Positions 1-5,897 of a stretch of DNA of 5,897 nt are shown piece by piece. The DNA is from DASVEE01 sp036399695 (GTDB taxonomy: Bacteria; Acidobacteriota; Thermoanaerobaculia; Gp7-AA8), in assembly GCA_036399695.1 (NCBI GenBank), contig DASWMP010000086.1, positions 1 through 5,897 of the forward strand, given 5' to 3'. Position 1 is the stretch's first letter. Every line of letters begins with the position of its first letter. The notes below the pieces were generated by a model that worked only from the letters and a program-made list of their open reading frames with translations, made no database searches and was not told the origin of the DNA. A program made the position numbers and the translations under genes.

Positions 1-42
1 CAACAACCAACAACCAACAACCGAAAACCAAAAACCAGAAAC
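1..42. repeat. Heptanucleotide tandem repeat (consensus CAANAAC), cut by the left window edge
   Basis: Six consecutive 7-base units can be read: CAACAAC three times (1-7, 8-14, 15-21), then CGAAAAC (22-28), CAAAAAC (29-35) and CAGAAAC (36-42). The three left units are identical and the right ones diverge at inner positions while keeping the period and the flanking C residues. The array probably continues left of the window. It lies beyond the receptor gene's terminator and is non-coding as far as can be seen. On the minus strand it reads as GT-rich DNA with regularly spaced GG pairs. Its function is unknown; it could be a short tandem repeat that varies in copy number. Confidence 0.8.
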
Positions 43-87
43 ACGTGCACGGATACACGAGCGAAAACCGACCACACCACCGCCTCT

Positions 88-121
88 AAAAAAACCGCCC
101 CGGCCGTTTCCAGCCGGGGCG
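88..121 (-). terminator. Intrinsic terminator of the TonB-dependent receptor gene
   Basis: A perfect 9-bp GC-rich stem pairs 96-104 (CGCCCCGGC) with 113-121 (GCCGGGGCG) around an 8-base loop. Read on the minus strand, the hairpin is followed after one G by seven T (complement of A at 88-94). The hairpin begins 27 bases past the receptor stop codon at 149-151. This is the textbook layout of a Rho-independent terminator. The plus strand has no T-tract after the hairpin, so it acts in one direction only. Confidence 0.93.
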
Positions 122-148
122 ATTCACTACAGGACTACAGAAACCAGA

Positions 149-3100
149 CTAGAACCGCAGACCTGCCGAGAACAGGTAGGTGCGCGGGAGCTGGTAGTGG
201 CCGTTCGGCGCGAGCAGGTTTCCACCTGCGCTCGTCGTCGGCTGGGTGCCCTTACCGAAGTTCGGGCCCTTGTGCCAGTGCACGCCCTCGACCGGGGTCT
301 CGGTGAACGGGTTCCACGCGCGGTCGACGACGACAGCGGTGTTGCCGTTGATGAGGCCCTGGTTGTTGAGCGAGTTGATCATCTTCGCCTGGGCGAAGAG
401 GCTGACACGGCGAATCGGGAGCTCGTAGTTGATGGCGAGATCGGTGGAGCTGATGTCGTCCCAACGGAACTGGCCGCGATCGCTCAGGTAGTACGTCACG
501 TTGCCCGGGTTGCCGGCGTAAGACAGCGAGGCCGGATCGAGGAACGGAGCGGTATAACCCGCGCGCGTCGTCGTGAAGAACGACGGGGCGAGAGCGGTCG
601 TAGCCGAGTACGGCGTACCCGAATCGAAGCGCTGCAGGAGCGAGAAGTTGAACGTACCGAACGGCGTCGGCTGGTCGTAGCTGACCCACGCGCGGAGCTT
701 GTGGCGCTGATCGCCCGGCAGGTAGCCGCTCGGGTTGTTCTGAGCGAACGCCTTGTACTCGGGGTACTGGAAGGCGCTCTCCGGAACCGGACCGGAGCCC
801 GTGTTTTCGGAGGTGACGTTGCCCTTCAGGGTCGACCACGTGTAGTTCGCGCCAACGTTGATGCGCTGGAACGGGCGCCACGCGGCCTGCACCGTAGCGG
901 CGTTGTACTTGCGGTCATAGTCGTCGCTGTTGGTGACTTCCGTGAAGTCGAGATTGGTACCGAGATCGACGATCACGTTGCCGTTCGCATCGCGGACGAC
1001 AGCCGGCACGGTGCCGGTCTGGCGGTTCGTGTAGCGCGCGTAGAAGTCGTTCCAATCCTTGTAGGCGTAGTCGACGCGGATGAACGCATTGGAGGTGATC
1101 TGCGAACCGAAGCCAACGCTCCACTCATCGACGCTGGGCGACTTGAGCGAGCCGACGATCTTCTGGTTCACGCCGGAGAGAGTGCCGCGGGTCGGCGCCA
1201 TGTTGTTGCCGCCGTTGGCGTCGAACCACGCGAACAGTTGGGCAAGGGCCTCCTGCGTCGTGAGGGTGTGGTTCGGGTTGATGGTCGGGCCGGTGTACTC
1301 GTAATAGAGGTACGACGGGTTGCCGCCACCCGCACCGATCGAGCCGATCGACTCGGCGATGCGCGAAACGTACTTCGAGTAGCTGCCGTTGAACCGGAAG
1401 CGGCCATCGCCCAGGACGTCGTACGCCAGGCCGAGACGCGGGCTGAAGGAAGCGTCGTCGGCGACGGTGATGCCCGACGAGTCCTTGCCGTTGTTCTTGT
1501 CATAGCGAACGCCGAGGTTGAAGTTCCAGTGGTCGTTCAGGTCCCACTTGTCGTTGACGAACAGCGACTGCGTCTGGAAGTCCGATCCCTGGCTGAGCTC
1601 GAAGATCGGGTTCCACTTGAGCTCGTCGCCCGTGGTGATCTGCGGGCGGCAGGTGATGTCGGCTGCCGACGCGCCGGTGCAGGTCGGGGCGATCAGGTTG
1701 GCGTCGTCGTAGAGGTAGACGATGTAGTTCGAGGCCGTCTGGTAGTTGTTGGACAGACGGGTCTCGGTCCAGTTCTCGTAACCCGTGACGATGCTGTGCG
1801 TACCGAAGCTCTTGGAAGCAAGGTAGTACGTCGCCTTGGCGCCCCAGAGATCGTTGTTACGCTCTTCGTCGTCGCAGACGCCGCAGAAGAACGGAGCGCC
1901 GAGGTAACCCTCGCCCGTGCCGTAGGCGCCGAGAGCGGTGCCACGGATACGGTCGGTGAAGTCACCACCGGAACCGACGAACGAGAAGTCCTTGTTCGCG
2001 TAGGTGCCTTCGATGAGCAGCGAGTTGGTGATGATGCCGTTGTAGTGGAGGGTGAGGAAGGTGTTCGGGAGCTCACGAGCAACGTCGAGGTTGACGAACT
2101 CGAGGCAGCCGCCGAACGGGCAGTTGTTGGTCTGCTCGGTCGTGGCGTCGAGGTACGACGCGACGAGGCTGTGCTTCGAGGTCAACTGACCCGTCAGTTT
2201 GCCTTCGTAACGCGTATCCGTCGTGCCCGAGACATAACCGGTGGCCAGCTCGTTCGCGAGGGTGTTGTTCTGCGACCGCTCGGCGTAACGGCCGGCGGCG
2301 AAGAACCACAGACGATCGCGGATGATGCGGCCGCCGAGCGTGCCTTCGTACACGTGGTTCGTCGTGTCGATCGGATCGGTCGTGCGGAGTTCGCCCTCAG
2401 CGGTCCACGTGTCGTTGGTGACCGTGTCGCGCAGAGAGCCGCTGAACTCGTTACCACCGGACTTCGTGATCGCGTTGACCACGCCGCCCGTGAAGCGACC
2501 GAATTCGGCAGAGACGCCCGCGGTGAGAACCGTCGTCTCCTGGATGGCGTCCTCGATGAAGAGGTTGTGCGCCTGGCCGCGAAGGTTTTCATTCACCGTC
2601 GCGCCATTGATCATGAAGACGGAGTCGTACGCCGGAGCGCCCGAGATCGCGATCGAGCCAGCCGCCGCGCCGCCCGTGCCACTCGTCGTGGTGACGCCCG
2701 GCGCGAGGGCCGTCGTCGCCTGAAGAGTGCGCTGGGTCGGCAGGTTGTTGACCAGCTCGGCCTGAAGGTTGGTCTGCACCTCGGTCGTTTCGAGAACGGC
2801 CGGGGCCGCCGCCGTGACGGTGATGGCTTCGGCAACCGCCGTGAGCCTCATCTCCGCGTCGGCGCGGGCCGTACCCGAAAGCGTGACCTGCACGTTGCGG
2901 GTTTGCGTCTGCATGCTCTCCATCTCGAAGCGCACGGTGTAAGCGCCCGGGGGGAGACCTGCAAAGTTGTAGTTCCCGTTCACGTCGGTCACGGTCGTGC
3001 GGGTGCCCAGAAGAGCCGGCGACGAGATCGTCACCGTCACGCCCGGCAGGCCGTTGCCGTCGAGGATCACCTTCCCGGTGAGGTTCGACGTCGTCTGCGC

Positions 3101-3166
3101 ACTAGCCGCGACGCTGAGCAGCAACAGAGCGGCGCAGATGACTGCAAACCGTCTAAAAGAATTCAT
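149..3166 (-). CDS. TonB-dependent receptor, Oar-like, with N-terminal carboxypeptidase-regulatory-like domain
   Basis: This is a predicted outer-membrane TonB-dependent receptor of 1005 residues, close to the usual size for Oar-like proteins (about 1000-1100). Residues 1-23 form a Sec signal peptide (RR near the start, an L-rich core, cleavage likely after ASA). Residues 27-110 match a carboxypeptidase-regulatory-like beta-sandwich (GKVILDGNGLPGVTVTI, DVNGNYNFAGLPPGAYTV). EAITVTA at 113-119 resembles a TonB box. The plug spans about 120-245 and includes the typical EFGRFTGGVVNAITKSGGNE segment at 221-240. The rest is a beta-barrel rich in aromatic strands, ending in LFSAGLRF with the terminal phenylalanine used for outer-membrane insertion. 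The start is supported by a GAGGAG ribosome binding site seven bases upstream. The barrel carries six cysteines in three close pairs (349/354, 428/431, 496/506). A strong terminator follows and no partner gene is visible, so it appears monocistronic. The substrate cannot be told from the sequence: peptides, glycans and chelated metals are all possible. The broad family is secure. Confidence 0.95.
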   Translation of the reverse strand: MNSFRRFAVICAALLLLSVAASAQTTSNLTGKVILDGNGLPGVTVTISSPALLGTRTTVTDVNGNYNFAGLPPGAYTVRFEMESMQTQTRNVQVTLSGTARADAEMRLTAVAEAITVTAAAPAVLETTEVQTNLQAELVNNLPTQRTLQATTALAPGVTTTSGTGGAAAGSIAISGAPAYDSVFMINGATVNENLRGQAHNLFIEDAIQETTVLTAGVSAEFGRFTGGVVNAITKSGGNEFSGSLRDTVTNDTWTAEGELRTTDPIDTTNHVYEGTLGGRIIRDRLWFFAAGRYAERSQNNTLANELATGYVSGTTDTRYEGKLTGQLTSKHSLVASYLDATTEQTNNCPFGGCLEFVNLDVARELPNTFLTLHYNGIITNSLLIEGTYANKDFSFVGSGGDFTDRIRGTALGAYGTGEGYLGAPFFCGVCDDEERNNDLWGAKATYYLASKSFGTHSIVTGYENWTETRLSNNYQTASNYIVYLYDDANLIAPTCTGASAADITCRPQITTGDELKWNPIFELSQGSDFQTQSLFVNDKWDLNDHWNFNLGVRYDKNNGKDSSGITVADDASFSPRLGLAYDVLGDGRFRFNGSYSKYVSRIAESIGSIGAGGGNPSYLYYEYTGPTINPNHTLTTQEALAQLFAWFDANGGNNMAPTRGTLSGVNQKIVGSLKSPSVDEWSVGFGSQITSNAFIRVDYAYKDWNDFYARYTNRQTGTVPAVVRDANGNVIVDLGTNLDFTEVTNSDDYDRKYNAATVQAAWRPFQRINVGANYTWSTLKGNVTSENTGSGPVPESAFQYPEYKAFAQNNPSGYLPGDQRHKLRAWVSYDQPTPFGTFNFSLLQRFDSGTPYSATTALAPSFFTTTRAGYTAPFLDPASLSYAGNPGNVTYYLSDRGQFRWDDISSTDLAINYELPIRRVSLFAQAKMINSLNNQGLINGNTAVVVDRAWNPFTETPVEGVHWHKGPNFGKGTQPTTSAGGNLLAPNGHYQLPRTYLFSAGLRF

Positions 3167-3420
3167 TCAGTAACTCCTCATGATTGAGAAATGTTGTTGA
3201 GTGGACTGGTCTACTACTCCTGGATACCGTTTGTGACTTGCTCACCCCCCTCCGGATTGGTCATTTCGACCGTGACAGCACCGTAACGTTGGTGCCCCTG
3301 TAAACTGCACCCGCGCTGCCACGACCTTGAAATGAGATTTCGCTGAAGATTCAACACTTTACGTGACTTCACCCTCATCGGGCTTCAGCCACGATTCAAA
3401 TTTCTCGAATTTCGATTCAA
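3167..3420. promoter_or_regulatory. Divergent intergenic region between receptor and hrpB
   Basis: This 254-base gap separates two genes transcribed away from each other, so it must hold both promoters. I find no convincing sigma-70 promoter pair for either gene. A TTGAAA at 3327-3332 could be a -35 box for hrpB, but the hexamer 17 bases later (TTCAAC) is a poor -10. Three small dyads lie in a row: GTGA/TCAC (3233-3245), GGTC/GACC (3259-3271) and GCACC/GGTGC (3278-3295). They are candidate operators but short enough to be chance. The part next to hrpB is noticeably AT-rich. No small gene with a credible start and ribosome binding site was seen here. Confidence 0.6.
3174..3179 (-). promoter_or_regulatory. 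Ribosome binding site of the receptor gene
   Basis: On the minus strand the sequence GAGGAG lies seven bases upstream of the ATG at 3166-3164. Its strength and spacing fix the start codon, and this start gives a well-formed signal peptide directly after it. Confidence 0.9.
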
Positions 3421-3422
3421 AT
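3348..3422 (+). repeat. Three GATTCAA copies in the AT-rich leader of hrpB
   Basis: GATTCAA occurs at 3348-3354, 3393-3399 and 3414-3420. The last two are part of a longer direct repeat, CGATTCAAAT, at 3392-3401 and 3413-3422, exactly 21 bases apart; the second copy includes the first two bases of the hrpB start codon. Between them lies a related CGAATTT (3406-3412). The stretch replaces the place where a Shine-Dalgarno would be expected. It could be a protein-binding site, a translation-enhancing AT-rich leader, or a chance feature of an AT-rich promoter. Confidence 0.6.
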
Positions 3423-5667
3423 GCTCGATCCGATCCGGCTGCCCGTCGACGCTCACGTCGACAGAATTGTCACAACCGCGCGCGACGACCGTGCTGTCGT
3501 CGTCGTCGCACCACCCGGCTCGGGGAAGACCACTCGCATCCCACCAGCCCTGGCGCATGTCGGGCGCGTGATCTTACTCCAACCACGCCGTGTTGCGACA
3601 CGCGCTCTCGCACGCCGCATCGCCGCCGAGCAGCATTGGACCCTCGGCGAAGAGATCGGATGGCAGATCCGCTTCGAGCGCCGCTTTACGAATCGCACGC
3701 AACTCCTCGTCGCCACTGAAGGCATTCTCACCGCCCGTCTGCAGGCCGACCCGCTGCTTTCCGATTTCGACGCCGTAATCCTCGACGAGTTCCACGAAAG
3801 AAGCATCCACGCCGATCTCGCCCTCGCGCTCGTCAAGCAGGCCGTCGAGGCCCGCGACGATCTTTCCGTCGTGGTCATGTCCGCGACGATGGACGCAACC
3901 GCCGTCTCCTCTTATCTCGGCGCCCCCGTGATCGAGATCGAAGCCTCCCGCTTCCCCGTCTCGGTCCGCTACGCCCCCGGTCTGTCAATGGCCGCGGCCG
4001 TCCGCGAAGTTGCCCGCGACGCGAAAGGGCACATCCTCGGTTTCCTCCCCGGCGCCCGCGAGATCGATCGCGCCATCCAGGAGCTGTCCGGCCTCGGCAT
4101 CCCCGTCCTCCCGCTGCACGGCTCACTCGACGTCGACGCGCAGGAGCTCGCGCTCGCCCCGTCAACGCAACGGAAGGTGATCCTGGCGACGAACGTCGCC
4201 GAGACGTCGCTCACGGTCGAAGGGGTCACGGACGTCATCGACTCCGGCCTGCAGAAGGTGCTGCGCTACGACTCCGAGACCGCCGTCGATCACCTGCACA
4301 CGGAACAGATCTCGCTCGACTCCGCCGACCAGCGCGCCGGCCGCGCGGGCCGCACCGCCCCCGGCCGTGCCACGCGGCTCTGGGACGAGCGCGCCATCCT
4401 CCGTCCACACCGCGAACCGGAAGTGCGCCGCGTCGATCTCGCCTCGACGGCCCTCGACGTCATCGCCTGGGGTGGCGATCCGCGCACGTTCCCCTGGTTC
4501 GAGCGGCCGCCGGAAGCGCGCATCGACAGCGCGCTGGAACTGCTCGCGGCGCTCGGCGCGATCGACGGCACGAAGCTGACGCCGCTCGGCGAACAGCTTC
4601 GCCGCTTTCCGCTGCACCCGCGCATTGCCCGGGTGCTGGTGGCGGCCCGCGGTGCCGATGCGGCGGTGCGCGTCTGCGCGCTGCTCTCCGAGGATTCGCG
4701 GCGCGTCATGCGCGGCGACACGCCGCCGACCACGCGCTCGGATGCCGTGGCACTCGCCGATTCGCGTCTGCTCGACCCGGTCGTGCGCGAGCTCTCGTCG
4801 ATCGCCAGACGGATCCTCGGCGGCGACTACCGCCGCGGCGCCGATGAAGAAACGATCCTGCGCGCGCTCCTGGCCGGCTATCCGGACCGCGTGGCCATGC
4901 GCCGCGAGCCCGGCTCGACGCGCTTGTTCCTGGCCACCGGCACCGGCGCCCAGCTCGCGCGCGAAAGCGGCGTCCGCGAAGGGGAGTTCCTCGTCGCGCT
5001 CGACGTCGGCGGCTCCGGCGGCGAGCCGCTCGTGCGCATGGCGTCGTACGTGGACCGTGACTGGCTGACGGCGACGCACCGCGACGTGGTGCACTCGCTG
5101 GTGAACGGCCGCGTGAAAGCCATCGAGCGCCGCTGGTACGGCTCGATCCTGCTGCGCGAAGTGGCGGTGAAGCCGGACCCCGATCAGGAGCGGCGCCTGC
5201 TCGCGGCGTCGATGCGCGACGCGGTTCCGCCGTCGCTGCAACTGCGTCTGGCGTTCGCCCAGCTCGAGGTGAACTGGGAAGAGCTGATCGCGAACAGCGG
5301 CTCGACGGAGCTGCCGTACGACGTCCGCAGACGCCTCGACCAGCTCGCCCCCGAACGCCTCCCCCTGCCGAGCGGCCGCACGACGGCGCTCGAATACCGC
5401 GACGACGGCTCGGTCGTAGCGTCCGCAAAGCTGCAGGAGCTATTCGGGTTGGCCGAGTCGCCGCGGCTCGGGCCATCGCGCGTGCCCGTGACGTTCGCAC
5501 TGCTCTCCCCGAGCGGGAGGCCGGTGCAGGTCACACGCGACCTGCGCAGCTTCTGGAACGGGGCGTACCAGGAAGTCCGCAAAGAGCTCCGCGGCCGCTA
5601 TCCCCGCCACCCCTGGCCCGACGACCCCTGGACCGCACAAGCCACGCACCGCACGAAGAAGCGGTGA
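3421..5667 (+). CDS. hrpB: ATP-dependent helicase HrpB (DEAH-box, DExH family)
   Basis: This 748-residue cytoplasmic protein is a predicted superfamily 2 helicase of the HrpB family, using ATP to remodel or unwind nucleic acid; the cellular role of HrpB is poorly defined. Visible motifs: Walker A PPGSGKTT (31-38), motif Ia LLQPRRVATRALARRIA (52-68), DEFH box (122-125, the HrpB variant of DEAH), SAT (154-156), FLPGAREI (208-215), motif V ATNVAETSLTVEGV (256-269) and motif VI QRAGRAGR (304-311). A winged-helix/ratchet (HA2-like) region follows at about 340-460, and an HrpB-type C-terminus ends with LLSPSGRPVQVTRDL, FWNGAYQEVRKELRGRYPRHPWPDD and RTKKR, very close to the E. coli protein. It is about 60 residues shorter than E. 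coli HrpB; about 45 of these seem to be missing near residue 615. The ATG at 3421 is the first start after an in-frame stop at 3364-3366, and LPV at 7-9 lines up with the E. coli N-terminus. No Shine-Dalgarno is visible. It appears to be a single gene. Confidence 0.96.
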   Translation: MLDPIRLPVDAHVDRIVTTARDDRAVVVVAPPGSGKTTRIPPALAHVGRVILLQPRRVATRALARRIAAEQHWTLGEEIGWQIRFERRFTNRTQLLVATEGILTARLQADPLLSDFDAVILDEFHERSIHADLALALVKQAVEARDDLSVVVMSATMDATAVSSYLGAPVIEIEASRFPVSVRYAPGLSMAAAVREVARDAKGHILGFLPGAREIDRAIQELSGLGIPVLPLHGSLDVDAQELALAPSTQRKVILATNVAETSLTVEGVTDVIDSGLQKVLRYDSETAVDHLHTEQISLDSADQRAGRAGRTAPGRATRLWDERAILRPHREPEVRRVDLASTALDVIAWGGDPRTFPWFERPPEARIDSALELLAALGAIDGTKLTPLGEQLRRFPLHPRIARVLVAARGADAAVRVCALLSEDSRRVMRGDTPPTTRSDAVALADSRLLDPVVRELSSIARRILGGDYRRGADEETILRALLAGYPDRVAMRREPGSTRLFLATGTGAQLARESGVREGEFLVALDVGGSGGEPLVRMASYVDRDWLTATHRDVVHSLVNGRVKAIERRWYGSILLREVAVKPDPDQERRLLAASMRDAVPPSLQLRLAFAQLEVNWEELIANSGSTELPYDVRRRLDQLAPERLPLPSGRTTALEYRDDGSVVASAKLQELFGLAESPRLGPSRVPVTFALLSPSGRPVQVTRDLRSFWNGAYQEVRKELRGRYPRHPWPDDPWTAQATHRTKKR

Positions 5668-5678
5668 TGGTGGGAACG

Positions 5679-5705
5679 ATGGGACCTATGGGACCTATGG
5701 GACCT
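5679..5705. repeat. 9-bp tandem repeat (ATGGGACCT), three exact copies
   Basis: Exact copies of ATGGGACCT lie at 5679-5687, 5688-5696 and 5697-5705, followed by decayed units ATGGACTCT (5706-5714) and ATGGTCC (5715-5721). A weaker match, GTGGGAACG, precedes them at 5670-5678. The array starts just past the hrpB stop codon. A period of nine would keep reading frame, coding for repeating MGP on the plus strand or IGP on the minus strand, but no gene carries it. It looks like an expandable intergenic micro-satellite. Confidence 0.85.
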
Positions 5706-5831
5706 ATGGACTCTATGGTCCGGCGACACAGCCGCCACGAAGCCATCTCGTAACAACTGTCATCCCGAGCCGGGACACAGCGCTGGCGCAGTCGGCGATC
5801 ACAAGGAAGCGAGGGCAAGGCTGTAGTGGAG

Positions 5832-5851
5832 GACGGACAATCCTGTCCGTC
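5832..5851. repeat. Perfect inverted repeat, 8-bp stem with 4-base loop
   Basis: GACGGACA (5832-5839) pairs exactly with TGTCCGTC (5844-5851) around the loop ATCC. It is 164 bases past the hrpB stop. No T-tract follows on either strand, so a standard intrinsic terminator is unlikely. It could be a dispersed REP-like palindrome or part of a Rho-independent-like RNA end; sequence alone does not decide. Confidence 0.7.
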
Positions 5852-5897
5852 ACGCGAGAAATGGCGCGAGCACGCTGCACTTCCGCACTCCTGCACC

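Larger units (their letters stand above)
5668..5897. other. Non-coding tail downstream of hrpB
   Basis: These 230 bases contain no credible gene on either strand; the open frames have odd composition and no ribosome binding site. Small palindromes include TCCCG/CGGGA (5763-5775, 3-base loop) and CAGCGCTG (5778-5785). The stretch from about 5758 to 5820 begins GTCATCCCGAGC and ends near GGAAGCGAGGG, which resembles, from memory, degenerate intergenic repeats seen in several GC-rich bacteria. No hairpin here is followed by a T-tract, so the hrpB terminator is not identified. The stretch also contains the 9-bp tandem repeat and the 8-bp inverted repeat listed separately. Confidence 0.6.

Noticed and set aside
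197..3187. A 996-codon open frame on the plus strand lying opposite nearly the whole receptor gene
   Set aside because: It is in exact codon-to-codon register with the receptor. In that register stops arise only from sense TTA, CTA or TCA codons, which GC-rich genes avoid. Its product is an implausible run of R, V, D, E and A without domains, while the opposite strand has a clear signal peptide, plug and barrel.
3232..3246. CRP-like site TGTGA...TCACC
   Set aside because: The spacer is five bases instead of six and the right arm is imperfect, so the match to the CRP consensus is too weak to call.
3327..3355. Sigma-70 promoter for hrpB with TTGAAA as -35
   Set aside because: The -35 is good but the hexamer at 17-base spacing, TTCAAC, matches just three of six -10 positions.
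3363..3719. A 118-codon GTG-initiated frame overlapping the hrpB start
   Set aside because: It is out of frame with the helicase, arginine/proline-rich, and has no ribosome binding site; the overlapping hrpB N-terminus with Walker A is clearly the real gene.
4162..5241. A 359-codon open frame on the minus strand opposite hrpB
   Set aside because: Same codon-register effect as above; the product is low-complexity and arginine-rich, and the plus strand has all helicase motifs.
149..5667. A functional link between the receptor and HrpB as a two-gene system
   Set aside because: They are divergently transcribed, act in different compartments and are both common families; adjacency alone does not support a joint system.
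5531..5896. A minus-strand open frame with an IGPIGPIGP repeat at the right end
   Set aside because: The repeat is just the translated 9-bp array. The frame runs into hrpB antisense, has no ribosome binding site in view and no recognisable domain.

Overview
This GC-rich window holds two complete, divergently oriented protein genes and their flanking non-coding DNA. The left gene, on the minus strand, encodes a 1005-residue outer-membrane TonB-dependent receptor of the Oar-like type: signal peptide, carboxypeptidase-regulatory-like domain, plug, then a large beta-barrel ending in phenylalanine. The right gene, on the plus strand, encodes an HrpB-type DEAH-box ATP-dependent helicase of 748 residues. 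A large receptor with an N-terminal regulatory-like domain, in a GC-rich genome, fits Acidobacteriota (Vicinamibacteria or Thermoanaerobaculia-like). That placement is an inference from protein style, not a measured phylogeny.

Layout. Bases 1-42 are a heptanucleotide tandem repeat that runs off the left edge. Bases 88-121 form a strong intrinsic terminator for the receptor gene. The receptor occupies 149-3166 (minus) and has a clear ribosome binding site. Bases 3167-3420 are a divergent intergenic region that must carry both promoters. It contains several small dyads and an AT-rich pocket with three GATTCAA copies just before the helicase start. The helicase occupies 3421-5667. Bases 5668-5897 are non-coding and carry three exact tandem copies of a 9-bp unit plus a perfect 8-bp-stem inverted repeat.

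The two proteins have no evident shared pathway: one is a cell-surface uptake or adhesion-type receptor, the other a cytoplasmic nucleic-acid helicase. Each looks like its own transcription unit, and the back-to-back arrangement probably reflects shared promoter space only. I see no mobile element, CRISPR array, tRNA, rRNA or defence cassette, and no convincing new system. The points most worth a second look are the missing segment near the HrpB C-terminal domain, the three cysteine pairs in the receptor barrel, the absence of a Shine-Dalgarno before hrpB, and the three short intergenic repeat types.
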